This document shows, piece after piece, positions 43,751 to 49,713 of a stretch of 49,713 nucleotides of DNA; position 1 is the first letter of the stretch; each line of letters begins with the position of its first letter. Both the position numbers and the translations under genes were made by a program. Under the pieces are notes generated by a model. The model made no database searches, was not told where the DNA came from, and saw nothing but the letters and a program-made list of their open reading frames with translations. The stretch lies in NCBI GenBank assembly GCA_031290985.1, contig JARLJW010000106.1, forward strand, positions 1 through 49,713, read 5' to 3'. Source of the stretch: Verrucomicrobiia bacterium (GTDB lineage Bacteria; Verrucomicrobiota; Verrucomicrobiia; Limisphaerales; UBA11358).

Positions 43751-43969
43751 TTAAAAGGGCGGTGTGCCAGAACGGACGCTCCAGCACACCGCCGTGGAAG
43801 GCCGCACTCCTCCGGCTTTCGCCAAGCAACGGCCAAAATTCTTGGCGGCTCCCCGGTGAAAAAGGTCCAGGGAGCCGCCATCTGTGCGCACGCCGCAAAC
43901 ACCAGCCATTGCCATGGCTGAAACAACACCGGCGGCGAAATTTAATTCAGCAAACATTTTATTATCCAC
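43751..43969 (-). CDS. Doubtful 72-codon ORF spanning the twin hairpins
   Basis: A GTG-started frame (MDNKMFAELNFAAGV, then VVSAMAMAGVCGVRTDGG) overlaps the preceding gene by 8 bp. It runs through both hairpins and ends at the T-run of the second. The first 30 residues look like a short membrane helix; the rest is structure-constrained sequence without family features. It may be real, or the region may encode an RNA. Confidence 0.3.
   Translation of the reverse strand: MDNKMFAELNFAAGVVSAMAMAGVCGVRTDGGSLDLFHRGAAKNFGRCLAKAGGVRPSTAVCWSVRSGTPPF
43758..43879 (-). ncRNA. Twin hairpins of identical geometry (possible structured RNA/terminator)
   Basis: Two hairpins each have a perfect 10-bp stem and a 16-nt loop. 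One is GGCGGCTCCC/GGGAGCCGCC (43844-43853 with 43870-43879); the other is GGCGGTGTGC/GCACACCGCC (43758-43767 with 43784-43793). Read on the minus strand both begin GGCGG and both loops begin TGGA. They are 50 nt apart. The second is followed on the minus strand by CTTTTAAC, a weak T-run. They interrupt the leftward operon between the 81- and 199-residue genes. Confidence 0.45.
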
Positions 43970-44207
43970 GCTTCCAGACTTCGGTGCGCATCCGCTCTTC
44001 GACTATTTCCCGCGCTGAATCGCGGGAGAGAGCGCCAAGGGATTGATTGACCAGATCGGTGATGGCTCTTTCCTTTGCCGCCATGGCCGCGCTGGCATCG
44101 TCCCGGCGCTTCAGTTCGGTGACAGCGGCCACAATCTGCCCGTCCGTGCATTCGACCGCGCCAGCGGCGGGTTTAAGGCCGAGAATCTGAATCAGTTGGT
44201 CTTTCAT
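43962..44207 (-). CDS. Small hypothetical protein of the element
   Basis: An 81-residue helical protein (LIQILGLKPAAGAVECTDGQ and DLVNQSLGALSRDSAREIVE) with an all-alpha, coiled pattern. The arrangement LGL-KP-EAT-D-QI resembles short C-terminal pieces of phage protease/scaffold proteins, but the similarity is weak. It lies 18 bp after the 191-residue gene in the same operon. Confidence 0.5.
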   Translation of the reverse strand: MKDQLIQILGLKPAAGAVECTDGQIVAAVTELKRRDDASAAMAAKERAITDLVNQSLGALSRDSAREIVEERMRTEVWKRG

Positions 44208-44225
44208 GGTGGCGCGGCCGGGCGA

Positions 44226-44801
44226 TTAGGGTTTGATTTTCGGATCGAAACTCCAAACCAGTTCACCGGCCAAAATTTCGTCGGCATGGGCGATGGCCTT
44301 TTTAATTTCCTTCACGCCAGCCGAGTAGGTTCCGAAAGGCCAGGTGCATTTCTGGAAAAGCGAAATCACCGCCGATGTCTGAAGGGCCAGGCCATAAGCG
44401 GTAACTTCATCTTTGCAATGTTCCCGGATCAGGGCCGCGACGTTGCGGGCGTATGCCTCGCAGTCCGCTCCCGTGGCGGCGGCGGCCGTGCGGGCAAACT
44501 GTTTCAGCAGGTTGCCAATTTCGCCCTGCTCGCGGACGGAATCAGACGCGGGAGCGCCTTCAATCGCGGTGATTTTCCGTTCCACCGCTTTGAGTTGCTC
44601 GCGCTTGGTAGCGAGCGAAGCGGCGGCAGAGTCGCTTTCAGAATCTTCCAGTTCGGCAATTTCGCCCTGCAAGGTTGCCTGCTTTTTCAGCAGCCGTTCA
44701 TAGTCGGCCATGGCCGTGGTTTGAGTGCCCAAAACGGCCGTGAGTTGCTTGCGCAACTTTTTGATTTCGGCCAGGTGATTTTCGCTGATGTTGATTTTCA
44801 T
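44226..44801 (-). CDS. Coiled-coil hypothetical protein of the element
   Basis: A 191-residue protein. The N-terminal two-thirds is a heptad-rich coiled coil (EIKKLRKQLTAVLGTQTTAM, then LKKQATLQGEIAELEDSESD). The C-terminal part is helical with an LVWSFDPKIKP end. There is no membrane or catalytic motif. It belongs to the leftward operon of the element; a structural or packaging role is possible but unsupported. Confidence 0.55.
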   Translation of the reverse strand: MKINISENHLAEIKKLRKQLTAVLGTQTTAMADYERLLKKQATLQGEIAELEDSESDSAAASLATKREQLKAVERKITAIEGAPASDSVREQGEIGNLLKQFARTAAAATGADCEAYARNVAALIREHCKDEVTAYGLALQTSAVISLFQKCTWPFGTYSAGVKEIKKAIAHADEILAGELVWSFDPKIKP

Positions 44802-44828
44802 GGTGGTTTGGTGCGGGGTTGCGGTGGG

Positions 44829-45506
44829 TTAGATCGGTTCATTAGCGAGCAGTTGCACGGCATTCCACAGGTCCGGGAAGGCGGCCTTGGTTTGCGCAAT
44901 GGCGGCATCGTAATCAATGCCGCGCTGCGTTTGCGTGAGTTCCACCAGGGCGGCGAATATCTTGCCGGGATTCAGCGGCGACAGCGCAGAGCCGTTGCCT
45001 TTGAAAGCCGCCTCGAATTGGTCCTGGGTGGCATGTTCCGGCAGCCAGAACAGCTTTTTGATTTCCGACGTGGCGGCGGGCGCGTTGCCGTCCGCTGCAT
45101 TCGCAAATTGAGAGCGAGCGCCAGCGCGGCCAACCTGGGCGATATGGCCACGGGCGGTTGAATCCCAACCGGGGCGGGCGGCAGGCGTTCCGCCATCAAA
45201 CACGGCGGCCACGGCGGGATTATCGCGACAGGCCGCATTCCATGCCTGACCGTAGGGCATACCGGCCTTTACTTTTTCGTTCGCAAACTTGGCCAGCTTC
45301 TTGCCGGCTTCGGCCTTTTCCGTGGCTTTGTGCTCATCGCGGGAATTGAAAAATTGAACGGATTGGCCGCGCCGGCTAAAGGCACTCATCAGAGTGGCCG
45401 CGTCTGGGTGGGCTTCGGCGGCGAGCCACCAAGCGCCGGCATGGTTGCAACGCCTTTCAGCTTTGATGCGGTTAACGAGTTGAGCCCAGTGAAGTGAAGG
45501 TGTCAT
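44829..45506 (-). CDS. Hypothetical protein of the element
   Basis: A 225-residue protein. The middle has a low-complexity Ala/Gly stretch, and the C-terminal 70 residues (IFAALVELTQTQRGIDYDAA and LWNAVQLLANEPI) resemble the tail of Mu-like phage I/protease-type proteins. I regard that likeness as suggestive only. Start ATG 45506; it is 27 bp upstream of the coiled-coil gene. Confidence 0.5.
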   Translation of the reverse strand: MTPSLHWAQLVNRIKAERRCNHAGAWWLAAEAHPDAATLMSAFSRRGQSVQFFNSRDEHKATEKAEAGKKLAKFANEKVKAGMPYGQAWNAACRDNPAVAAVFDGGTPAARPGWDSTARGHIAQVGRAGARSQFANAADGNAPAATSEIKKLFWLPEHATQDQFEAAFKGNGSALSPLNPGKIFAALVELTQTQRGIDYDAAIAQTKAAFPDLWNAVQLLANEPI

Positions 45507-45544
45507 TTTGGAGGAGGGTTTTGTTTGGTTGCGGTTGCGAGAGT

Positions 45545-46036
45545 TTAAATCGGGTTGCGGCTGGCACCGGATGCAGCGCCCAACCAGCGCGTTTTGAAAA
45601 ACTTCACCAGGCCGGGCCGGGGATAAAAGCCGCTGTTGCCGCGAACCTCGCCGCCGAGTTCACCCCTCAAATAACTCAATGTTATCGGGCGGATTTGCAG
45701 AAACTGGCAGACTGTCCCCGCTGGAAATTCGCGGCGCGATGCCGGCAGAATGGTGTCGATGACTTGCTCCAGCGAAAGGCCGGCCACCGCCCGGGCGTCT
45801 TGCACTTCCGGCACCCAAAAACGCAGGTTGCGGATTTTGCCGCGTGGATTCGTGGACACGTTCCAAACCCATTGCAGACATTCACCGGCTTCATCGCCAC
45901 CATCGGCCCGGGCGTAAACCGTTTGCACCGGCTTATCCAGCATCCCCGCCACGCCGTCCACCGTCGCCAGGGGTGAGCGGGTGGATTTGCCCGCTGTGGC
46001 AGCGGTGGCGGGTTGAATGGTGGGATTCAGGATCAC
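45545..46036 (-). CDS. Two-HTH DNA-binding protein, paralogue C
   Basis: A 163-residue protein sharing with paralogue A the sequence pattern QWVWNVSTNPRGKIRNLRFW (against RWVWDFNMGEGCQRELRFLA) and the C-terminal FFKTRWLGAAS (against FLRTRWIGGRA). HTH-like segments are MLDKPVQTVYARADGG and VCQFLQIRPITLSYLRGE. It starts with GTG 46036, overlapping the Cro-like gene stop by 4 bp (GTGA), which makes it second in the leftward operon. Confidence 0.6.
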   Translation of the reverse strand: MILNPTIQPATAATAGKSTRSPLATVDGVAGMLDKPVQTVYARADGGDEAGECLQWVWNVSTNPRGKIRNLRFWVPEVQDARAVAGLSLEQVIDTILPASRREFPAGTVCQFLQIRPITLSYLRGELGGEVRGNSGFYPRPGLVKFFKTRWLGAASGASRNPI

Positions 46037-46212
46037 GGTTTGACGGCGGGTTTCTGACCGGCCTGCCAGGCGCGGTAACGGGTGAGCAGCGGCGTTTTTC
46101 TTTCGCCCATGATGACGCGGCGAAGGTGGCTGTATGTGCAGCCAAGCTCTGCCGCCGCTTGAACCAAGCCGGGGCGTCTTACATATCTTTTTTGATGTCT
46201 TTTGGCAGCCAC
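46033..46212 (-). CDS. Small Cro-like HTH protein, first gene of the leftward operon
   Basis: Translation of the minus strand from GTG 46212 gives a 59-residue basic protein. The stretch LVQAAAELGCTYSHLRRVIM followed by GERKTPLLTRY has the pattern of a helix-turn-helix (recognition helix around YSHLRRVI). It ends TGA at 46033-46035, overlapping the next gene's GTG. It faces the large repressor-like gene across an 82-bp gap, a layout like a phage cI/cro switch. It is short enough to escape length-filtered gene callers. Confidence 0.6.
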   Translation of the reverse strand: MAAKRHQKRYVRRPGLVQAAAELGCTYSHLRRVIMGERKTPLLTRYRAWQAGQKPAVKP

Positions 46213-46294
46213 TTGTGACTAATATAGTCGTAAAGTGATTATCCGTGCAAGAAAAATGTTTCTTTTGAAACCTGTTCTGTGATTACGTTGACTG
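46213..46294. promoter_or_regulatory. Divergent promoter/operator region of the element switch
   Basis: Eighty-two bases between oppositely directed regulators, AT-rich relative to the element. Dyads visible are GACTA-ATA-TAGTC (46218-46230) and GTTTC-TTTT-GAAAC (about 46258-46271). They are candidate operators for the Cro-like protein and/or the repressor. No clear sigma-70 pair stands out. Confidence 0.45.
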
Positions 46295-47281
46295 ATGCGT
46301 AAAACAAAGCTGCCCAAACGGGAATTAGAAATTTGCCAGCGCCTGCGCGAAGCTCGCGAATGGTGCGAACTTAATCAGGCCGGCTGTGCCCGCCAGATTG
46401 GTATTGAGCGAAGTACACTCCTAAATTATGAACAGGGCCGCACTCCATTGCGTTTTGGAACAGCCCTTCGCTTTTGCCGGCAGTTTATTATTTCGGAGGA
46501 ATGGCTTGCGACGGGCAAATATGATGCCTGCCACGCGGTCGCACCGCAACATGGAGTTATGGACGGCTCGGAAATAGAGCAATTGGATTTGTTGATTTTT
46601 AGACGCCAGTGCGTGGACTTGCTTTCAGAGCCGGCAGCTCTTCATATACCGCCTGGCGCACTGTTTAGTGATGCTTACGACAAAACCCTTGCACCAGAAT
46701 ATGCCCGATTGGTGGCAGAGTTTTTTTACTTGCCGCGCATAGTGGTAACTGATTCTGACCAGCCTGAGTTGGCCCTAAATCTCCTCAATGCGATCAATGA
46801 TCGGTTCATCAGCCTATTGAGAAATGAGGCGCGGCAGCGCGGACAAAAGCCAAGTTCTGCATGGCGGGTTTATGCGCGGTGTTTGCTTGATTCATCCGAC
46901 TTGATTTTCCGCAAAATGATGCGCTTCCATCTGGACCTAGAACGATTGCATCATCTTGATTGGATTCGTGCCAGCGTAACCGATCCAGACTTTGTAATTC
47001 CGTTTTTGGAAGAATACGCAGCCGTCGACACTCTCGAACCGAAAAAAGAGGGCTTGACTGATGTTACTCTTGGAAGTAATAGTAATGACGTGAAACCCCA
47101 AATCAAGAAGCTGGTGCTTCGCTTAAAACGTGCAACTTCTGCGCCTGGTAAAAAGGCTGAGCTTGCTCGTTTTATGAAAGTTGCGCCGGCCCGCGTTTCA
47201 GAGTGGCTATCGGGCCAGGAACCGGGTGGGGAAAACACGCTTCTATTGCTCAACTGGGTCGAGCAGCAAGAGCGTCAATAA
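46295..47281 (+). CDS. Phage-repressor-like protein with two HTH domains
   Basis: A 328-residue protein. The N-terminal Cro/C1-type HTH is at about residues 11-60 (LREAREWCELNQAGCARQIG, then IERSTLLNYEQGRTPLRFG). A 200-residue helical middle region has no S24-peptidase signature, so no LexA-like self-cleavage is predicted. A second HTH-like segment occurs at the C-terminus (KKAELARFMKVAPARVSEWL, then SGQEPGG). It faces the 59-residue Cro-like gene. It is probably the master repressor of the element. Confidence 0.72.
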   Translation: MRKTKLPKRELEICQRLREAREWCELNQAGCARQIGIERSTLLNYEQGRTPLRFGTALRFCRQFIISEEWLATGKYDACHAVAPQHGVMDGSEIEQLDLLIFRRQCVDLLSEPAALHIPPGALFSDAYDKTLAPEYARLVAEFFYLPRIVVTDSDQPELALNLLNAINDRFISLLRNEARQRGQKPSSAWRVYARCLLDSSDLIFRKMMRFHLDLERLHHLDWIRASVTDPDFVIPFLEEYAAVDTLEPKKEGLTDVTLGSNSNDVKPQIKKLVLRLKRATSAPGKKAELARFMKVAPARVSEWLSGQEPGGENTLLLLNWVEQQERQ

Positions 47282-47346
47282 AAGAAAAGCCCTGGCAGTG
47301 TCATTACCACCGCCAGAGCCGAAGACCCGAACCATGAAATCCAGTT

Positions 47347-47772
47347 ATGAAAAACACAATCCGAGTCCGCCATAATGGTGGAAAACCCGCCCGTTCCGCA
47401 CAAGCCAAAACCCAGCGCCGGCAACGGCCCCGCCCCATGACCAAGGCCGACTTGATTCATGAGAGAACCCAGCTTTTTACCTTATTGGCCTCGCTCGAAA
47501 CCCGGCCCTATGTTCACCTCCATGCTTTCCGCGACATGGCCGAAAATCTTAAATGCGCCGCCAATACGTCCGATGTTCTGTTGACGTTAATTGTAAATCA
47601 TCTGGACTGGATGAATCACCGCGATGGCACCCAACATACTCAGGAGGGGGACGACAATTTTAATTGGGGCATTGGAATGCTGGCAGACCATACGCGGGAA
47701 AATTTGACAGCCGCGACTGACGCCATTTACAACACCGCCTATCCCAAACCCGCTGGCGAGGTGGCCGCATGA
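47347..47772 (+). CDS. Hypothetical protein of the rightward operon
   Basis: A 141-residue protein with a basic N-terminal tail (RPARSAQAKTQRRQRPRP-like) followed by a helical domain (MTKADLIHERTQLFTLLASL, then HLHAFRDMAENLKCAANTSD). An internal ATG at codon 31 could be the actual start of a tighter domain. No family is recognised. It overlaps the next gene by 4 bp (ATGA). Confidence 0.5.
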   Translation: MKNTIRVRHNGGKPARSAQAKTQRRQRPRPMTKADLIHERTQLFTLLASLETRPYVHLHAFRDMAENLKCAANTSDVLLTLIVNHLDWMNHRDGTQHTQEGDDNFNWGIGMLADHTRENLTAATDAIYNTAYPKPAGEVAA

Positions 47773-47984
47773 AAACGAAATCACGCCAGCCCGGTCTTGT
47801 CGGGCATCATTTTGCGAGCATCCAAACCCCTGCGCAACCGGACGCTAAATTGAAAAAATCAATCGCCGGCCTGTCGCCAAAGGAAAGGCTGGAAATGGCG
47901 GCACTGTTGGAAGCGGACGCGGCCATCATCCGGCAGCATGTTTTTTTCGGCTGCCATAATCAAAACCGGCTGCATTTGAACTAA
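47769..47984 (+). CDS. Small hypothetical protein of the rightward operon
   Basis: A 71-residue protein with a helical core (IAGLSPKERLEMAALLEADA). Its start overlaps the previous stop (ATGA) and its stop is 3 bp from the next start, which supports real translation. No function is apparent. Confidence 0.48.
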   Translation: MKTKSRQPGLVGHHFASIQTPAQPDAKLKKSIAGLSPKERLEMAALLEADAAIIRQHVFFGCHNQNRLHLN

Positions 47985-47987
47985 GCC

Positions 47988-48218
47988 ATGGATCAACCAA
48001 CAAATTTTCCCGCGCTGGCCGGCAAGACAGTTTTCATGTCGGCTGCCTGCCGCCTGGCCGTGCTGGTGACATCATCCGACAAGCGGATGCGCAAGCGCTC
48101 GGTGGATTTTCCCGACGCACACGCGGCCTTGGACTGGTGTTTAAAACACAAGGCAACCTTTGTGTTGCTTCCGACCTTTGAGCATCTACCGACATCCGTG
48201 GATTTCAAATTGAACTGA
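47988..48218 (+). CDS. Small hypothetical protein of the rightward operon
   Basis: A 76-residue alpha/beta-looking protein (KTVFMSAACRLAVLVTSSDK, then FPDAHAALDWCLKHKATFVL). There is no known motif. It is tightly packed after the 71-residue gene. Confidence 0.48.
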   Translation: MDQPTNFPALAGKTVFMSAACRLAVLVTSSDKRMRKRSVDFPDAHAALDWCLKHKATFVLLPTFEHLPTSVDFKLN

Positions 48219-48258
48219 TAAACCCGCGCCGGCCCGGCGCACAACTGAAAGGAAAAAT

Positions 48259-48576
48259 ATGGAATTCAAAAGTGACAGTGAACGGATCGAAACTCTGGAA
48301 AGCATCGTTGTTGGCTTGAATAAAAAAATAAATGCCCATCAAGAGGCGATTGGCCATTTGATTGGCATGGTGCGTCTCACGCGGGCGGACAATGTGGAAG
48401 TAATGAGGTTCATCGGAAAGCTTGCGCCAGATGGCAGTGAAGCTGACAAAAAAGTCTTGGCCGATAATCTGGAAAAAATAACGACGGGCTGGAATGCGAC
48501 CAACGCCATGCTGGTAAAAATTGAGGGGGGTTTTCTTTCTCCGCCATCGCCACCACCGCCCGCGCCTGAAGGCTGA
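48259..48576 (+). CDS. Coiled-coil hypothetical protein, last of the rightward operon
   Basis: A 105-residue protein. The helical/coiled core includes RIETLESIVVGLNKKINAHQ, and a proline-rich C-terminus follows (LSPPSPPPPAPEG). A purine-rich GAAAGGAAAAAT sequence precedes the ATG, a good ribosome-binding site. A terminator follows the stop. Confidence 0.52.
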   Translation: MEFKSDSERIETLESIVVGLNKKINAHQEAIGHLIGMVRLTRADNVEVMRFIGKLAPDGSEADKKVLADNLEKITTGWNATNAMLVKIEGGFLSPPSPPPPAPEG

Positions 48577-48601
48577 CACGAGCAGCCAGGCGGATGGATT
48601 C

Positions 48602-48630
48602 AACCGGCCAGCAACCCTGGCCGGTTTTTT
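48602..48630 (+). terminator. Intrinsic terminator of the rightward operon
   Basis: AACCGGCCAG (48602-48611) and CTGGCCGGTT (48617-48626) form a perfect 10-bp stem with a 5-nt loop, ending in TTTTTTG. It follows the 105-residue gene by 26 bp. It is the cleanest terminator in the window. Confidence 0.9.
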
Positions 48631-48666
48631 GTTGGCTTTTTCCTGCGGGTGTTTGATAGTGGCTTT

Positions 48667-48861
48667 ATGCAAGCCTCCGGGCCGGATTTGGAATGTTGTG
48701 CAACCTGCGGGAAAGAAGTAAGCCGCAACGCGGAAAGTTGCCCTCATTGTGGTGAACCAATTAACCCGGGGCAAAGTCGGGGTTATGTCGCAGGCGTCTT
48801 CATCGTTGCGGTAGTTTTGATTTATCTCGCCGTACAACTCTTCAGTCAGCTCGGCTGGTAG
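48667..48861 (+). CDS. Small zinc-ribbon membrane protein
   Basis: A 64-residue protein with an N-terminal zinc ribbon (CCATCGKEVSRNAESCPHCG, with CxxC pairs) and one C-terminal transmembrane helix (GVFIVAVVLIYLAVQLFSQL). ATG 48667 is preferred; a GTG at 48649 is an alternative. It lies just after the element's terminator, so it may be host sequence. Its role is unknown. Confidence 0.6.
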   Translation: MQASGPDLECCATCGKEVSRNAESCPHCGEPINPGQSRGYVAGVFIVAVVLIYLAVQLFSQLGW

Positions 48862-49219
48862 CCAGGCCGGGCGCGTGCAGACACCTTTAGCGGCGCTTAA
48901 ACGAGGCTTTCAACGGCGGCTGGATCGGGAGCCGGCCAGCGGCGCTTTGTCCACTTTTAGGGCGTTGTTGATTTTCACGGCCCTTGCACCTTGCACCCTA
49001 TTTGACCTGCGGTGATTCTGTCCGGATTAGGGGTGCAAGGGGCGTAAACATTGGCGATTTCTCTTTGCACCCTAATCCGGACATCCTCGAATAAACCGGA
49101 CATCCTTAGCGCCCTAAAAACAGCCTTAACCCATTGATTTTGCGTGGTTTTGCGCAGAAATGCGCCCTTTTGCGCCATCCGGAAGTAATTGGCGCGGAGA
49201 TTCAAACTGATTTTAAAGA
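48862..49219. other. Gene-free, repeat-bearing stretch between element and tRNA
   Basis: About 358 bp without a gene. The main structure is a near-perfect inverted repeat: arms at 49019-49038 (TGTCCGGATTAGGGGTGCAA) and 49065-49083, differing by one base. CCGGACATCCT occurs twice close by (about 49078 and 49097). TTGCACC is repeated near 48985-48996. It resembles an attachment or recombination zone at the 3' side of the tRNA, but no integrase is visible to confirm it. Confidence 0.5.
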
Positions 49220-49296
49220 TGGTGCGCACGACGGGAGTTGAACCCATAACCTTCGGCTTCGGAGACCGACGCTCTATCCAATTGAGCTACGCGCGC
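49220..49296 (-). tRNA. tRNA-Arg (anticodon CCG), CCA encoded
   Basis: Minus-strand cloverleaf: acceptor GCGCGCG pairs with CGTGCGC (one G-U). The D-arm is GCTC..GAGC. The anticodon arm TCGGT/GCCGA encloses the loop CTCCGAA, giving anticodon CCG. The T-arm ATGGG-TTCAACT-CCCGT is canonical. Discriminator A and CCA are encoded at 49220-49223. It reads CGG arginine codons, consistent with the GC-rich genome. Such tRNA 3' ends are frequent integration targets. Confidence 0.95.
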
Positions 49297-49484
49297 AGAA
49301 CCAGCCGGGCCATTATTATGCGGGGTTTTCGACCAGCGGCAAGCAGTATCACAGGCCCGGATTTTACCGGCCCGTTGACGGTTCCCCCCCTTAAACTCAC
49401 CCCCGTTGTCGGGTGCCAGCTCCAGGCTTAATGGCGTTCCTCGCGTTCCCGAACAATCGTTGCCGGCGCCTTGCCGGTGGCGCC

Positions 49485-49713
49485 TCACTCGGTGGCCATG
49501 CCCATTTTGGTGATGTCGAGCTGGCGGAGGGTGTCGAGCACGCCGACCATCACCTGGTAGTCCGTGTCATCCGCGCCCTTCACCACCACGCCCAGTTCCG
49601 GGTCGGCGGCCTTCAGCGCCGCCAGCTTCGTCTTGAGTTCCGCCACCGTCACCGGCTGCCGGTCCAGCGTGATCTGCCCCGGCCCGCTCACCTCGATCCG
49701 CGTCGGTTCCACC
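49485..49713 (-). CDS. ExbD/TolR-type biopolymer transport protein, C-terminal part (partial)
   Basis: The visible C-terminal 76 or so residues resemble ExbD/TolR periplasmic domains, with LDRQPVTVAELKTKLAALKA, then VVVKGADDTDYQVMVGVLDT and the final LRQLDITKMGMATE. The N-terminal transmembrane helix lies beyond the window edge. ExbB/TolQ partners would be expected upstream on the minus strand, outside the window. Confidence 0.85.
   Translation of the reverse strand, partial: VEPTRIEVSGPGQITLDRQPVTVAELKTKLAALKAADPELGVVVKGADDTDYQVMVGVLDTLRQLDITKMGMATE

Noticed and set aside
43689..43898. 70-codon minus-strand ORF near the twin hairpins
   Set aside because: It overlaps the start of the 199-residue gene and the hairpins in another phase and has no supporting features.

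Overview
The window looks like a chromosomal segment of a GC-rich member of the Verrucomicrobiota (Pedosphaera/Limisphaerales type). The clues are short prepilin-like proteins with an H-X9-DG motif, a PEP-CTERM protein, exported proteins with Verrucomicrobia-style C-terminal beta domains, many fold-back intergenic repeats, and a PurS/PurQ/PurL split. This placement rests on gene content, not on a marker-gene search.

Layout. 1-2.4 kb is a decayed zone: the end of an IS5-type element, a C-terminal scrap of a type ISP restriction-modification enzyme, and over 1.3 kb of repeats including a MITE-like element. 2.4-15.3 kb is central metabolism: two different transketolases separated by a coiled-coil/pilin-like protein, a zinc-ribbon membrane protein, YqgE/AlgH, accA-manA on the minus strand, and a minus-strand zwf operon (zwf, DUF6869-like, OsmC, histidine phosphatase, pgl). 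A cobalamin-riboswitch-like leader may precede zwf. 15.8-25.7 kb holds a receiver protein, purS-purQ, an accessory pair (TPR protein and DUF1016/PDDEXK nuclease), a REC-PAS protein, purL, a prepilin-like protein, a membrane hydrolase-like protein, thiE and a second coiled-coil/pilin-like protein.

25.9-39.7 kb looks like a regulated surface/polysaccharide locus. A histidine kinase and a NarL/LuxR-type response regulator are divergent from a frameshifted PEP-CTERM gene. An SGNH-hydrolase/TPR membrane protein, an 859-residue multidomain exported protein, a prepilin-like protein and a 1535-residue GH31 glycosidase follow. Near-identical palindromes (TACCCAT-GTTY-ATGGGTA) lie in the divergent promoter and upstream of the 859-residue protein. 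The kinase sensor region appears related to lectin-like domains of the exported proteins. Together these suggest a carbohydrate-sensing circuit that controls its own secreted proteins.

39.9-48.6 kb is a phage-like or satellite-like element with a divergent repressor/Cro-like switch, a leftward operon with three related two-HTH proteins and a tape-measure-like coiled-coil protein, and a rightward set of four small unknown genes. No integrase, terminase, portal or capsid gene is recognisable. It lies next to a tRNA-Arg(CCG). The window ends inside an exbD-like gene.

Recurring theme: repeat sequence occurs inside coding genes as well as between them (purL, thiE and the DUF1016 gene). All identifications were made by eye from translated sequence, without database searches.
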